Part shown: positions 9,485 through 18,079 of the stretch, piece after piece | Numbering within the stretch: position 1 is the first letter of the stretch | How the letters are laid out: the number at the start of each line of letters is the position of its first letter | NCBI GenBank assembly: GCA_050295975.1 | Contig: JBNKQR010000013.1 | Span: 1-60,046, forward strand | DNA length: 60,046 nt | Source: JAPHTQ01 sp050295975 | GTDB lineage: Bacteria > Pseudomonadota > Gammaproteobacteria > Thiohalomonadales > Thiohalomonadaceae | Reading direction: 5' to 3' | Notes under the pieces: generated by a model | Seen by the model: only the letters and a program-made list of their open reading frames with translations | What the model was told of the DNA's origin: nothing | The model's database searches: none | Program-made: the position numbers and the translations under genes

Positions 9485-10207
9485 GTGAGCAAAGATACTC
9501 TCTACACCAGTGAGCAGCACATCGTCGACTTCGCCTTCGACGAACGGGTCGCTGCTGTCTTTCCCGATATGATTCGTCGTTCGGTGCCGGGTTATGGTGA
9601 CATCATCGCACTGCTTGGTCTGTTTGCAGAGCGGTATGCCGTAGCCGGTTCAAACCTCTACGACCTCGGTTGCTCTCTCGGCGCGGCCACCCTATCCCTC
9701 CGTCGCCGAATCGCCGTCGGCAACTGCCGTATCGTAGCAGTGGACAACTCAGAGGCGATGGTGGAACGTTGTCGTGAAAATATCGCGGCGGATCTTTCAC
9801 CTACCCCGGTGGATATGAAATGTGCCGATGTCCGTGAGATCGCTATCGATAACGCCTCGGTGGTAGTTCTCAACTTTACCTTGCAGTTCCTACCCCCCAA
9901 TGAACGACTGGCCATGCTGGAAAATATCTACCGTGGCATGTTACCCGGTGGGGTTCTGATTCTTTCAGAGAAGGTTTGTCTCCCTGACTCAGAGAGTCAG
10001 CAGTTTACCGAGGCCATGCATCTGGCATTCAAACGTGCCAATGGCTACTCGGAGATGGAGATTAGCGGTAAACGTCAGGCACTGGAAAACGTACTGATCC
10101 CTGAGACACAGCAACAGCATATCGATCGCCTTATCCAGGCGGGTTTCCGGCAGGTCGAACCCTGGTTCCGTGCCTTCAATTTTATTTCTCTGGCGGCCAT
10201 TAAGTAA
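9485..10207 (+). CDS. cmoA: Carboxy-S-adenosyl-L-methionine synthase CmoA
   Basis: Converts SAM and prephenate to carboxy-SAM, the donor for the cmo5U34 wobble modification. The 240-aa product starts at a GTG. It has the Rossmann SAM-binding motif (LYDLGCSLGAATLSLRR), the acidic loop IVAVDNSEAMV and the family-typical FTLQFLPPNERL. cmoB follows 2 nt later, the standard cmoAB operon, so the two enzymes of the pathway are made together. Confidence 0.97.
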   Translation: MSKDTLYTSEQHIVDFAFDERVAAVFPDMIRRSVPGYGDIIALLGLFAERYAVAGSNLYDLGCSLGAATLSLRRRIAVGNCRIVAVDNSEAMVERCRENIAADLSPTPVDMKCADVREIAIDNASVVVLNFTLQFLPPNERLAMLENIYRGMLPGGVLILSEKVCLPDSESQQFTEAMHLAFKRANGYSEMEISGKRQALENVLIPETQQQHIDRLIQAGFRQVEPWFRAFNFISLAAIK

Positions 10208-10209
10208 TC

Positions 10210-11184
10210 ATGGACCTTGCCCCGTTCGGCTATGCCGATCTCTACCGTTGGCTGGACGATTCGCCGCTTTCCCACTGGCTGAAAACTATCCCGCAACTTG
10301 GCGAGGAAAAGTTGCGTGCCCACGGCGACATGCCACGCTGGTTAGCCGCACTGGAACAGCTACCCAAACTCCAGCCAGAAACAGTCGACCTTTCCAACCC
10401 CTGCCTGCGCATCGGTTCAGCCGAGCAGATCGACGACGCCATGCGCAAAGACATCAGCGACACTCTGATGGCCTTCCATCCATGGCGCAAGGGCCCTTTT
10501 TGCCCATACGGCATTCATCTGGATACCGAATGGCGCTCCGACTGGAAGTGGGCACGGCTCGAAGAGCAGCTCGAACTACAAGACAAACTGATCCTCGATG
10601 TAGGCTCAGGCAACGGCTACTATGGCTGGCGGATGCTGGGCGCTGGGGCACAGCGGGTGGTCGCAATCGACCCCACCATTGGCTACGTCGCGCAATACGC
10701 AGCGATGCGCCACTTTATCGGTGAGCAACCGATGCATGTGCTACCACTAAAACTGGAAGCACTCCCACAAGGTAATTCGGCATTTGATTGTGTCTTCTCC
10801 ATGGGCGTTATCTATCACCGCAAGGACCCGATGGAGCATCTGGAAGCACTAATGAGCCACCTCAAACCTGGGGGGGAATTGATCCTTGAGGGACTGGTTA
10901 TCGATGGTGATGAAGGCGACCGGCTAAAGCCCGAAGGCCGTTACGCCAAGATGAAAAATGTTCATGCTATTCCGGCTACAGCGACCATGATGCAGTGGCT
11001 TAATCAGGCGGGGTTAAAAAATATCCGTCTTGTTGATGTCAGCCCAACCACTACCGATGAGCAGCGCCGTACACCCTGGATGCATTTTGAGTCGCTGGCC
11101 GACTATCTCGATCCCACAGACACATCCAGAACCGTCGAGGGGCATCCGGCGCCCATACGGGCAGTTTTCAGCGCACGCAAATAG
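10210..11184 (+). CDS. cmoB: tRNA U34 carboxymethyltransferase CmoB
   Basis: Transfers the carboxymethyl group from carboxy-SAM to 5-hydroxyuridine at tRNA position 34. The 324-aa length matches the family (E. coli 323). Visible motifs are the N-terminal region with HGDMPRWLAALEQLP, the SAM motif LDVGSGNGYYGWRMLGAG, and FSMGVIYHRKDPMEHL followed by LKPGGELILEGLVI. The start is 2 nt after cmoA, so translational coupling is likely. Cytoplasmic. Confidence 0.97.
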   Translation: MDLAPFGYADLYRWLDDSPLSHWLKTIPQLGEEKLRAHGDMPRWLAALEQLPKLQPETVDLSNPCLRIGSAEQIDDAMRKDISDTLMAFHPWRKGPFCPYGIHLDTEWRSDWKWARLEEQLELQDKLILDVGSGNGYYGWRMLGAGAQRVVAIDPTIGYVAQYAAMRHFIGEQPMHVLPLKLEALPQGNSAFDCVFSMGVIYHRKDPMEHLEALMSHLKPGGELILEGLVIDGDEGDRLKPEGRYAKMKNVHAIPATATMMQWLNQAGLKNIRLVDVSPTTTDEQRRTPWMHFESLADYLDPTDTSRTVEGHPAPIRAVFSARK

Positions 11185-11305
11185 CCGTTCATAACTACCG
11201 CCTATCACAGTAATCCCCTCTTTCAGCCAACAGATCGACCAGCCCACTAGTCCGTTATCACGGCAAGCGTGCTATGCTGCATACAAAACAACATCTGAAG
11301 AACCT

Positions 11306-12511
11306 ATGGACTACGAAACACTATTCATCACAATGGTCAGTGTCTTTCTGATTCAGGCTGTGGCCCTGCATCTGACCTGGAAGCAAAATCCTGAAGAGAT
11401 TGGCATACGAGATTGGTCAATGGCGGCGGTCGCCATTTCAATCGGCAGCCTTCTTTCGGTTGCAGCAATGGAGGTGGAGGGCGGAGTTTATGGACCTGAC
11501 ACCTTCCAGCCAAGCAGCCTTCTTCGAGCCTTTGGCGCGGCCTTTGGTGTCACTGGTTGGTACTTTGTCTGGTTGGGTGTGCGCCATTTTTTCGGAAAAA
11601 ATACGCTTCCATACCGTTATGCCGCCGCGTTCCTAGTGTGCTTCGTTATTCTTAGTCTACTTCATCCCGCTTCGATTCCATTCAGTGACTGGCGAGTTTT
11701 CTGGGTCTCCCTGGTGATCTCTTTATTTGCCGCTACCACCATGTACGAATTCATGCAGCAGAAGCCCATGCAAAACACAGCGATTTTGCTCATGGTGACG
11801 CTACTGCTATTCACCTGTGTAACCTGGTTTCTGCGCATGCTCGCGCATAGCACTATCCTGACAGACAAGCCGTTCTATGATGCCCTCTCGCTATACGACG
11901 GTATCGTTTGCGGTGTGACACTCACTGTATCGATGATTATTCTCACCAATCAGCGGATCAATCAGAAACTGCACGATCAGGCCACCCGAGACCCCCTTAC
12001 CGGTGCGCTCAACCGCCGTGCCTTTAGTGAAGCTAGCATTCCCTATCTCTCCACCCTGCGGCGTAACAAAACCAACCTGACGGTCGTCGTCCTCGACATC
12101 GATCACTTCAAAAAGATCAATGACCAGTACGGCCACTCGCTGGGCGATCAGGTGCTACAGGAGTTTGTGAACCTGGCGCTTGGGGGCCTGCGAGACAGCG
12201 ATCTGTTTGCCCGTTATGGCGGCGAAGAGTTTGTCATACTGCTGCACGACACCAACCATATCCAGGCCAATCATGTCATGCAGCGGCTCAGTGAAACCTA
12301 CGCAAAGCAGACCATCCATGCCGGTGATGAACTGATTAACGTCACCTTTAGTGCAGGCGTCTGCTGCGCCGTTGGTCCGGTGCAGGTAGATCTGGAAACC
12401 ATGCTGGAAGCCGCAGATCGCGCCATGTACAAAGCCAAAGAAGCGGGACGCAATCGGATCGAGTTCTGCCCCGATGGTGTCGGCAACGGTGAACTGGAAC
12501 TACTGGTGTAA
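11306..12511 (+). CDS. Membrane-anchored diguanylate cyclase (GGDEF)
   Basis: The 401-aa protein has about six or seven hydrophobic helices in residues 1-215, then a GGDEF domain beginning at DPLTGALNRRAF. The catalytic motif is GGEEF (residues 305-309), an active variant, with an I-site R296-D-S-D299 five residues upstream and LDIDHFKKINDQYGH upstream of that. It should make c-di-GMP in response to a signal sensed by the membrane part, which I cannot assign to a named 7TM family. It is followed 9 nt later by the thioesterase gene. Confidence 0.92.
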   Translation: MDYETLFITMVSVFLIQAVALHLTWKQNPEEIGIRDWSMAAVAISIGSLLSVAAMEVEGGVYGPDTFQPSSLLRAFGAAFGVTGWYFVWLGVRHFFGKNTLPYRYAAAFLVCFVILSLLHPASIPFSDWRVFWVSLVISLFAATTMYEFMQQKPMQNTAILLMVTLLLFTCVTWFLRMLAHSTILTDKPFYDALSLYDGIVCGVTLTVSMIILTNQRINQKLHDQATRDPLTGALNRRAFSEASIPYLSTLRRNKTNLTVVVLDIDHFKKINDQYGHSLGDQVLQEFVNLALGGLRDSDLFARYGGEEFVILLHDTNHIQANHVMQRLSETYAKQTIHAGDELINVTFSAGVCCAVGPVQVDLETMLEAADRAMYKAKEAGRNRIEFCPDGVGNGELELLV

Positions 12512-12520
12512 TATTCAGAG

Positions 12521-12943
12521 ATGAAATCGACTCTGAAGCCTGGCATTCGCTACCAACATCGGTTCACACTTCCCGCCAGCAAAACAGTCCCTGCACTTTA
12601 CCCGGAGGCAGATGAGTTCGTGGCAATGCCTGAGGTATTTGCCACTGGCTTTATGGTTGGTTTCCTTGAGTGGGCCTGTATCCTGGCCGTGAATCCCCAT
12701 ATCGACTGGCCACATGAGCAGACCCTCGGCACCCACATTGATGTCAGCCATGAGGCGGCAACCCCACCGGGCCTGGAGATCACTGCCTCGGTCGAGTTAT
12801 ACGAAATTGAAGGCCGTCGACTGCGCTTTCGGGTCGAGGCACACGACGGTGTCGACCTTATCGCCCGAGGCACCCATGAGCGTTTCCTCATCGACCGTGA
12901 ACGATTCGATGCCGGGTTGGAGAAAAAGAGAAGGCCCAAATAG
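12521..12943 (+). CDS. FlK-like hotdog thioesterase
   Basis: The 140-aa protein resembles the fluoroacetyl-CoA thioesterase FlK family. It has T42 and E50 at the same numbers as the FlK catalytic Thr and Glu, in ATGFMVGFLEWAC, and a His at 77 in THIDVSHEAATPPG close to FlK His76. Family members hydrolyse short acyl-CoAs; most bacterial homologues act on unknown substrates and fluoroacetate is not implied. It follows the GGDEF gene by 9 nt and is probably co-transcribed with it; a shared terminator follows. Confidence 0.8.
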   Translation: MKSTLKPGIRYQHRFTLPASKTVPALYPEADEFVAMPEVFATGFMVGFLEWACILAVNPHIDWPHEQTLGTHIDVSHEAATPPGLEITASVELYEIEGRRLRFRVEAHDGVDLIARGTHERFLIDRERFDAGLEKKRRPK

Positions 12944-12974
12944 CCTATTTCAAATCGACCCAATCACCAGACAT

Positions 12975-13004
12975 AAAAAAACGGCTCCAAAGGAGCCGTT
13001 TTCT
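12975..13004. terminator. Bidirectional terminator between the thioesterase gene and guaB
   Basis: ACGGCTCC (12981-12988) and GGAGCCGT (12992-12999) form an 8-bp stem with a 3-nt loop. It is flanked by six A on the left and a T-rich tract on the right, so it can end both the plus-strand thioesterase and the minus-strand guaB transcripts. Confidence 0.88.
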
Positions 13005-13024
13005 TTTGACCAGCGGAATAACCA

Positions 13025-14485
13025 TTACAACCTGTAATTGGGCGCTTCCTTGGTGATCTGTACATCGTGCACATGAGACTCGGAGAGTCCGGAGTTGGTG
13101 ATACGCACAAACTCTGGTTTGGTACGCATCTCGTCGATGGTGCGACAACCCGTGTAGCCCATGGATGAACGCAGACCACCCAGCATCTGGTGGACCACCG
13201 GCTGCATCGAACCTTTGAAAGGCACGCGCCCCTCGATCCCTTCCGGTACCAGCTTCTCCTGCTCGGTACTCTCCTGGAAGTAGCGGTCTGAAGAGCCCTG
13301 AGAACCACCCATGGCGCCGATAGAGCCCATGCCACGGTAGGATTTGTAGGAACGTCCCTGGAACAGCTCTACCTCGCCCGGCGCCTCTTCGGTACCAGCG
13401 AACATGGAACCCATCATCACCGAGTAAGCACCGGCAACGATAGCTTTGGACATATCACCTGAGAAACGGATACCACCATCGGCAATCAGGGGAATACCAC
13501 TCTTTTTCAACGCCTCGGCAACATTGGAGATAGCGGAGATTTGTGGCACGCCCACCCCGGCAACGATACGGGTGGTACAGATGGAACCGGGGCCAATACC
13601 GACCTTGACCGCATCGGCTCCTGCCTTGACCAGCGCCAGTGCGGCTTCCGCAGTAGCAATATTGCCGCCTATCACCTGCACCTGAGGGAAATGTTTTTTC
13701 ACCCAAGCCACGCGGTCCAGCACACCCTGGGAGTGGCCGTGGGCAGTATCGACCACAACCACATCGACCCCGGCGGTGACCAGTGCCTCGACCCGTTCGT
13801 CGGTGCCTTCACCTACACCCACTGCCGCGCCAACGCGCAGGCGACCCTGGTCATCCTTACAGGCGTTGGGTTTGTCAGTGGCTTTCTGGATGTCCTTCAC
13901 GGTTACCATCCCGCGCAGGCGGAAATCGTTGTCTACGACCAGCACCTTCTCGATGCGGTGTTCGTGCAGTAGCGCCTTAACCTTCTCCCGATCCGTCCCC
14001 TCTTTGACCGTTACCAGTTTCTCCTTGGGGGTCATAATGGTGGATACCGGCTGGTCAAAGCGGGTTTCGAAGCGCAGGTCACGGCTGGTCACAATACCGA
14101 CCAGATCCTCGCCATCTACCACCGGCACACCGGAAATCTTCTCTGCCTGGGTCAGGGCCATCAGCTCTTTGATAGTCATTCCCGGCGAGACGGTGATCGG
14201 ATCCTTAATCACACCGCTCTCAAATTTCTTCACCGAGCGGACCTCATAGGCCTGTTGCTCAATGGTCATATTCTTATGGATGATGCCGATACCGCCCTCC
14301 TGCGCCAACGCAATCGCCAGCCGCGCCTCGGTCACCGTATCCATGGCAGCAGATACCAGTGGGATATTCAGCGAAATCTCGCGAGTCAGCTGGGTGGAGA
14401 GGTCGACGTCCCGAGGCAGCACGGTGGAATGGGCGGGCACCAATAAAACATCATCGAAAGTAAGGGCTTCCTGAACTATTCTCAT
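13025..14485 (-). CDS. guaB: Inosine-5'-monophosphate dehydrogenase
   Basis: Oxidises IMP to XMP with NAD, the committed step to GMP. The 486-aa product (E. coli 488) has the TIM barrel start (EALTFDDVLLVPAHSTVLP), two CBS domains inserted at about 95-205, the catalytic loop GIGPGSICTTRIVAGVG containing the active Cys, and the mobile flap region YRGMGSIGAM. Unusually guaA is not downstream: after guaB comes the convergent thioesterase gene. It has its own promoter and a terminator, consistent with a monocistronic unit. Confidence 0.98.
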   Translation of the reverse strand: MRIVQEALTFDDVLLVPAHSTVLPRDVDLSTQLTREISLNIPLVSAAMDTVTEARLAIALAQEGGIGIIHKNMTIEQQAYEVRSVKKFESGVIKDPITVSPGMTIKELMALTQAEKISGVPVVDGEDLVGIVTSRDLRFETRFDQPVSTIMTPKEKLVTVKEGTDREKVKALLHEHRIEKVLVVDNDFRLRGMVTVKDIQKATDKPNACKDDQGRLRVGAAVGVGEGTDERVEALVTAGVDVVVVDTAHGHSQGVLDRVAWVKKHFPQVQVIGGNIATAEAALALVKAGADAVKVGIGPGSICTTRIVAGVGVPQISAISNVAEALKKSGIPLIADGGIRFSGDMSKAIVAGAYSVMMGSMFAGTEEAPGEVELFQGRSYKSYRGMGSIGAMGGSQGSSDRYFQESTEQEKLVPEGIEGRVPFKGSMQPVVHQMLGGLRSSMGYTGCRTIDEMRTKPEFVRITNSGLSESHVHDVQITKEAPNYRL

Positions 14486-14529
14486 ATAATTATCCGCGCT
14501 CTCTATCCGGTTCCGGGGGTTAGCGCGTA

Positions 14530-14558
14530 ATTATAGGGTTTGACGTGCCCCCGGTAAA
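14530..14558 (-). promoter_or_regulatory. guaB promoter
   Basis: On the minus strand TTTACC (-35, 14558-14553) and a perfect TATAAT (-10, 14535-14530) are separated by 17 bp. The -10 lies 44 nt before the guaB start codon. A GC-rich CCCCCGGAACCGG tract lies in the leader. Confidence 0.65.
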
Positions 14559-14670
14559 CTGGATAGTCTTTGCGCTACCCGCCCGGTAGGAAATGAGGAT
14601 GGGAATCGGTCTGCACCGACCGCACTGAAACCAAGGTTTCAAAAATAATACTGCCATTTGGAGGTTGTCC

Positions 14671-14973
14671 ATGATTAGAACCCTGTTTGCAGCACTCATT
14701 GTTGCGCTGCTGGTAGGCTGTAATGCCGTTAAACGCTCCCCCACCTACACACTTATCGACTCAAACCGTGTCATCAGGCAGGCCGATGCGGCTATCGCCA
14801 AGGTTGCCAAGGTTGGTTACGAGTGGCGTGATACCAGTGCGATGCTGGCTGATGCCAAGGCTGCCAATGAGAAGAAAGACTACAGCACTGCCGTCGCCCT
14901 GGCTGGTAAGGCTGAGCGTCAGGCCATCGCGGCCTATAAGCAGTACAAGCTGGAAATGTCCGTTTTCAAATAA
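14671..14973 (+). CDS. SoxXA-binding-protein (SoxK)-like lipoprotein
   Basis: The 100-aa product starts at ATG 14671, chosen because GGAGG (14660-14664) lies six bases before it. It has a lipoprotein signal (LIVALLVGC). The mature part, with AAIAKVAKVGYEWRDTSAML and a 'KKDYSTAVALAGKAERQ' helix, resembles SoxXA-binding proteins (SoxK/SAXB), small periplasmic helical proteins that stimulate the thiosulfate-oxidising SoxXA cytochrome; the 'EWRDT' core is the most telling element. A more general DUF4398-like lipoprotein is the alternative. No other sox gene is in the window. A terminator follows, so it is a single-gene unit. Confidence 0.65.
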   Translation: MIRTLFAALIVALLVGCNAVKRSPTYTLIDSNRVIRQADAAIAKVAKVGYEWRDTSAMLADAKAANEKKDYSTAVALAGKAERQAIAAYKQYKLEMSVFK

Positions 14974-14996
14974 TCTCCAGCAACCGTCAAAACGAA

Positions 14997-15024
14997 AAAC
15001 CGCCACTTTTGTGGCGGTTTTTTT
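14997..15024 (+). terminator. Terminator of the SoxK-like gene
   Basis: AAACCGCCAC (14997-15006) pairs with GTGGCGGTTT (15011-15020) around a TTTT loop, followed by more T to 15024. It lies 23 nt after the stop codon. Confidence 0.92.
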
Positions 15025-15066
15025 ATGCCCCTAACAGTGGGCGGGCTTCATGATAGACTGAGTCGC

Positions 15067-16425
15067 ATGAGTGAAAACAGCATAGAAATCAGCGCGCCAC
15101 AGCGGGAAATCTACTCGGTCTCGCGTCTGAATCGTGAGGCCCGTGCGGTGCTTGAGGGCAGTTTCCCCTTGTTATGGGTCGAGGGCGAAATCTCCAACCT
15201 GGCACGCCCCCGCTCCGGTCACATCTACTTCTCCCTTAAGGACGAATTCGCCCAGGTCCGTTGTGCCATGTTCCGTATGCGGGCCGTTAATCTACGCTTC
15301 ACGCCGCAGGATGGTATGCAAGTCACCGCACGGGTCAAAGTAGGGCTGTACGAACCACGTGGCGACTACCAATTGCAGGTTGAGCACCTGGAAGAAGCGG
15401 GCGACGGCGCCCTGCGTCGTGCCTTCGACGCCCTAAAACAGCGTCTAGAGCAGGAGGGCCTGTTCGATGCAGCACGCAAACGCCCTCTCCCCTCCATGCC
15501 AAAGTGTATCGGCGTGGTCACTTCACCCAGTGGCGCGGCGATCCGCGACATTCTCAGCGTGCTTAAGCGCCGCTTCCCGGCGATTCCGGTGGTGATCTAC
15601 CCCACCGTGGTGCAGGGAGAAGGGGCAGCAAACCAAATTGCAAACCAAATCCGGCTGGCCGGAAAGCGTAACGAGTGCGACGTACTTATTGTCGGCCGTG
15701 GCGGCGGCTCAATGGAGGACCTGTGGGCCTTCAACGAAGAGGTGGTGGCCCGAGCCATTTATGATTCACCGCTGCCGGTAATCAGCGCAGTAGGACATGA
15801 GGTGGACGTCACCATTAGCGACTTTGTCGCCGACCTGCGTGCGCCGACCCCCTCGGCCGCCGCAGAACAGCTCAGCCCGAATCGGGATGAATGGCTCTAT
15901 GCCCTGCAGCGCATAGACACCCGCCTGCAACGCTCACTGGGCCAGCAGCTCCGTCAGCAGAAGCAGCGAGTCGACTGGCTACACAAGCGACTGCGTGACC
16001 CGGCCCAGAGCCTGCAGCAGAAAGCGCAGCGACTGGATGAGCTGGAGCTGCGTCTGCTGGCGGCGCAGCGCAACCTTGCCCGTCATCTAAAATCACGTCT
16101 CGCCAATGGCGAAGCACGACTACAACACCACAACCCTATGGTTCGACTACAGCAGCACCACCAGCGTCAGCAGCAGCTGTCACACCGTCTGCAGTTGGCG
16201 TGGCAACAGCGACTGAAACAGCTCCAGCTGCACCTCGCGGCCCAGGTCAGCGCACTGGAGGCAATCAGCCCGCTTGCGACCCTGAGCCGTGGCTATGCCA
16301 TTGTGCAGCAGAGTGAAAGTGGTCAGGTGATTCGCAGTAGCAAAGAGGTAAAAATAGGCGATACCCTGCGTACCCGCTTGCATCAGGGTGAGCTATTGTG
16401 TCGTGTCGAGGAGGTAAACAGATGA
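15067..16425 (+). CDS. xseA: Exodeoxyribonuclease VII large subunit
   Basis: Catalytic subunit of ExoVII, which degrades single-stranded DNA into oligonucleotides together with XseB (not in this window). From ATG 15067 the product is 452 aa (E. coli 456). It has an N-terminal OB fold (LLWVEGEISNLARP, SGHIYFSLKD), the catalytic domain (GVVTSPSGAAIRDI, RGGGSMEDLWAFN, SAVGHEVDVTISDFVAD) and a long Gln-rich coiled coil at about 270-400. Upstream in-frame codons from 15025 overlap the preceding terminator and are rejected. The stop overlaps the next gene's start (ATGA). Confidence 0.96.
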   Translation: MSENSIEISAPQREIYSVSRLNREARAVLEGSFPLLWVEGEISNLARPRSGHIYFSLKDEFAQVRCAMFRMRAVNLRFTPQDGMQVTARVKVGLYEPRGDYQLQVEHLEEAGDGALRRAFDALKQRLEQEGLFDAARKRPLPSMPKCIGVVTSPSGAAIRDILSVLKRRFPAIPVVIYPTVVQGEGAANQIANQIRLAGKRNECDVLIVGRGGGSMEDLWAFNEEVVARAIYDSPLPVISAVGHEVDVTISDFVADLRAPTPSAAAEQLSPNRDEWLYALQRIDTRLQRSLGQQLRQQKQRVDWLHKRLRDPAQSLQQKAQRLDELELRLLAAQRNLARHLKSRLANGEARLQHHNPMVRLQQHHQRQQQLSHRLQLAWQQRLKQLQLHLAAQVSALEAISPLATLSRGYAIVQQSESGQVIRSSKEVKIGDTLRTRLHQGELLCRVEEVNR

Positions 16426-17276
16426 TTCGCCAGCTTCTGATGCTCAGCGCCCTGTTTGTATCTATTTCCGCTCAGGCAGCCGCCCTGCCCCGGGCACTCT
16501 CTGTACCTGGAGGTGTGGCCATCATTCAGTTGGGGCAAGCAGATAACAGACCCGATGCCTATTACGGCAAGAAACAGGTGATGGTGAAGCGCGACGGTGA
16601 CCAGTGGCTGGCACTAATTGGCCTACCCCTCAGCACCAAACCCGGCACCCACACCCTGCGCCTTTTCCGTGGCAAAGGAAAGAGCGAAACCGTCACCTTC
16701 AAGGTGAGCGACAAAAAATACGAAGAGCAGCACATCACCCTGAAGAACAAGCGCATGGTAAATCCCACCGCTGATGATCTGAAACGGATCCGTGGTGAAC
16801 AGGCCCGCTCGCGCAAGGCCTTCGCCAGTTGGGACAAGACACGTAGTGCACAGCTCGATTTTCTGACGCCGGTTAGCGGTCGACTCAGTGGCACCTTCGG
16901 CAAGAAGCGCTTCTTCAATGAACAACCGCGTCGACCACACAGCGGCCTCGATATCGCCGCTGCCAAGGGCACCCCGGTGAAGGCTCCAGCGGCAGGCAAG
17001 GTGGTCGAAACCGGTAACTACTTCTTTAACGGTAACACCGTGTTTATCGATCATGGCGAAGGGCTGGTCACCATGTACTGCCACCTCGACAGCATTGCGG
17101 TGAAGAAGGGGCAGGTGGTGAAACAGGGTGACCTCATCGCCAAAGTGGGTATGACCGGTCGAGTCACCGGCCCACACCTGCACTGGAGCGTGAGCATGAA
17201 TAACAGCCGCATTGATCCTGGCCTGTTCCTCAGCCGTGAGGTGATGGCCCAACTCGACGCTGCCAACCATCAATGA
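16422..17276 (+). CDS. Periplasmic M23 (LytM) family metallopeptidase
   Basis: The 284-aa product starts at ATG 16422, preceded by GAGGAGG and overlapping the xseA stop by 4 nt. It has a signal peptide (SALFVSISAQAAA), an N-terminal beta-rich region at about 25-120, and a C-terminal M23 domain with the zinc motif RPHSGLDIA (HxxxD) and the catalytic PHLHW (HxH). This suggests an active peptidoglycan endopeptidase rather than an EnvC/NlpD-type degenerate activator. Operon with xseA and the DUF2798 gene; substrate cross-link type unknown. Confidence 0.93.
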   Translation: MIRQLLMLSALFVSISAQAAALPRALSVPGGVAIIQLGQADNRPDAYYGKKQVMVKRDGDQWLALIGLPLSTKPGTHTLRLFRGKGKSETVTFKVSDKKYEEQHITLKNKRMVNPTADDLKRIRGEQARSRKAFASWDKTRSAQLDFLTPVSGRLSGTFGKKRFFNEQPRRPHSGLDIAAAKGTPVKAPAAGKVVETGNYFFNGNTVFIDHGEGLVTMYCHLDSIAVKKGQVVKQGDLIAKVGMTGRVTGPHLHWSVSMNNSRIDPGLFLSREVMAQLDAANHQ

Positions 17277-17506
17277 AACGTATTCCCCGACACCATGCGC
17301 CGCGTCTGCTGGCGTTTTTCACCTCGCTGATCATGTCCTTCATCATGTCGATGGTGGTCACCTTCCTTAACCTCGGCCTGGTGGATAACTTTCTCCAGCT
17401 CTGGATGAATGCCTGGATCAGCGCCTTCCTCATCGCCTTTCCCACCATCCTGCTGGTCCTGCCTGTCGCTCGGCAACTAGTCGATGCCTGCACCCACCCT
17501 GAGTAA
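17273..17506 (+). CDS. DUF2798 small membrane protein
   Basis: The 77-aa protein has two hydrophobic helices (about 13-34 and 45-68) and the DUF2798 pattern 'R.APRLLAFFTSLIMSFIMS', 'W..AW..AFLIAFPTILLVLPVAR'. The function of the family is unknown. Its ATG overlaps the stop of the M23 peptidase gene (ATGA), so it is translationally coupled as the last gene of the xseA operon. Confidence 0.85.
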   Translation: MKRIPRHHAPRLLAFFTSLIMSFIMSMVVTFLNLGLVDNFLQLWMNAWISAFLIAFPTILLVLPVARQLVDACTHPE

Positions 17507-17584
17507 GGCTTTAAGGTTGGTTTAATCCATCCACACTAAATTTTGCGTCACCCACTAAAAAAATAACTATAGGTACTCACAGCA

Positions 17585-18076
17585 ATGAATAATCGTCTCC
17601 AGCACCTGCTCCTGGTGTGTGGCCTGCTATTCACACCACTGACCCAGGCAGCAACATCCGCTGCGGCGGATTTCACTCTTGACGGCACCAATGGCAAAGT
17701 TGAACTGAGCAAACTGAAGGGCCAGGTAGTCTATCTCGACTTCTGGGCCTCCTGGTGTACACCCTGCCGCGCCTCGTTCCCCTGGATGAACCAAATGCAG
17801 CAGCGTTACGCCAAGCAGGGATTGAAGATCGTCGCCGTCAACCTGGATAGTGAAAAAGAGATGGCGCAGAAATTCCTCAACGCCACCCACCCCAACTTCA
17901 CCATCGCCTTTGATCCGGAAGGTACGGTCGCAGAGCAGTACGAGGTCATGGGCATGCCTAGCTCTTATCTCATCGACCGCGGAGGCAAGCTACACAGCTC
18001 GCACATCGGTTTTCGTGCAAAGGACAGAGCAACGCTGGAACAGGACATTGTCAAACTACTCGGTAACAAGGAGTAA
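17585..18076 (+). CDS. TlpA/ResA-like exported thioredoxin
   Basis: The 163-aa protein has a cleavable signal peptide (LLFTPLTQAAT) and a thioredoxin fold of the TlpA/ResA group, with active site FWASWCTPCRASFPW and the cis-Pro segment GMPSSYLID. It probably reduces or isomerises cysteines in the periplasm. It is the first gene of a run with the DUF4266, DUF3570 and ApbE genes. The DUF4266 lipoprotein, whose C-terminal tail carries two Cys, starts 3 nt after its stop, making it the obvious candidate client. Cytochrome c maturation is the usual role of lone homologues. Confidence 0.93.
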   Translation: MNNRLQHLLLVCGLLFTPLTQAATSAAADFTLDGTNGKVELSKLKGQVVYLDFWASWCTPCRASFPWMNQMQQRYAKQGLKIVAVNLDSEKEMAQKFLNATHPNFTIAFDPEGTVAEQYEVMGMPSSYLIDRGGKLHSSHIGFRAKDRATLEQDIVKLLGNKE

Positions 18077-18079
18077 GCA

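Noticed and set aside
15025..15066. Upstream ATG extension of xseA
   Set aside because: It begins in the preceding terminator T-run and gives residues not found in XseA; ATG 15067 is better.
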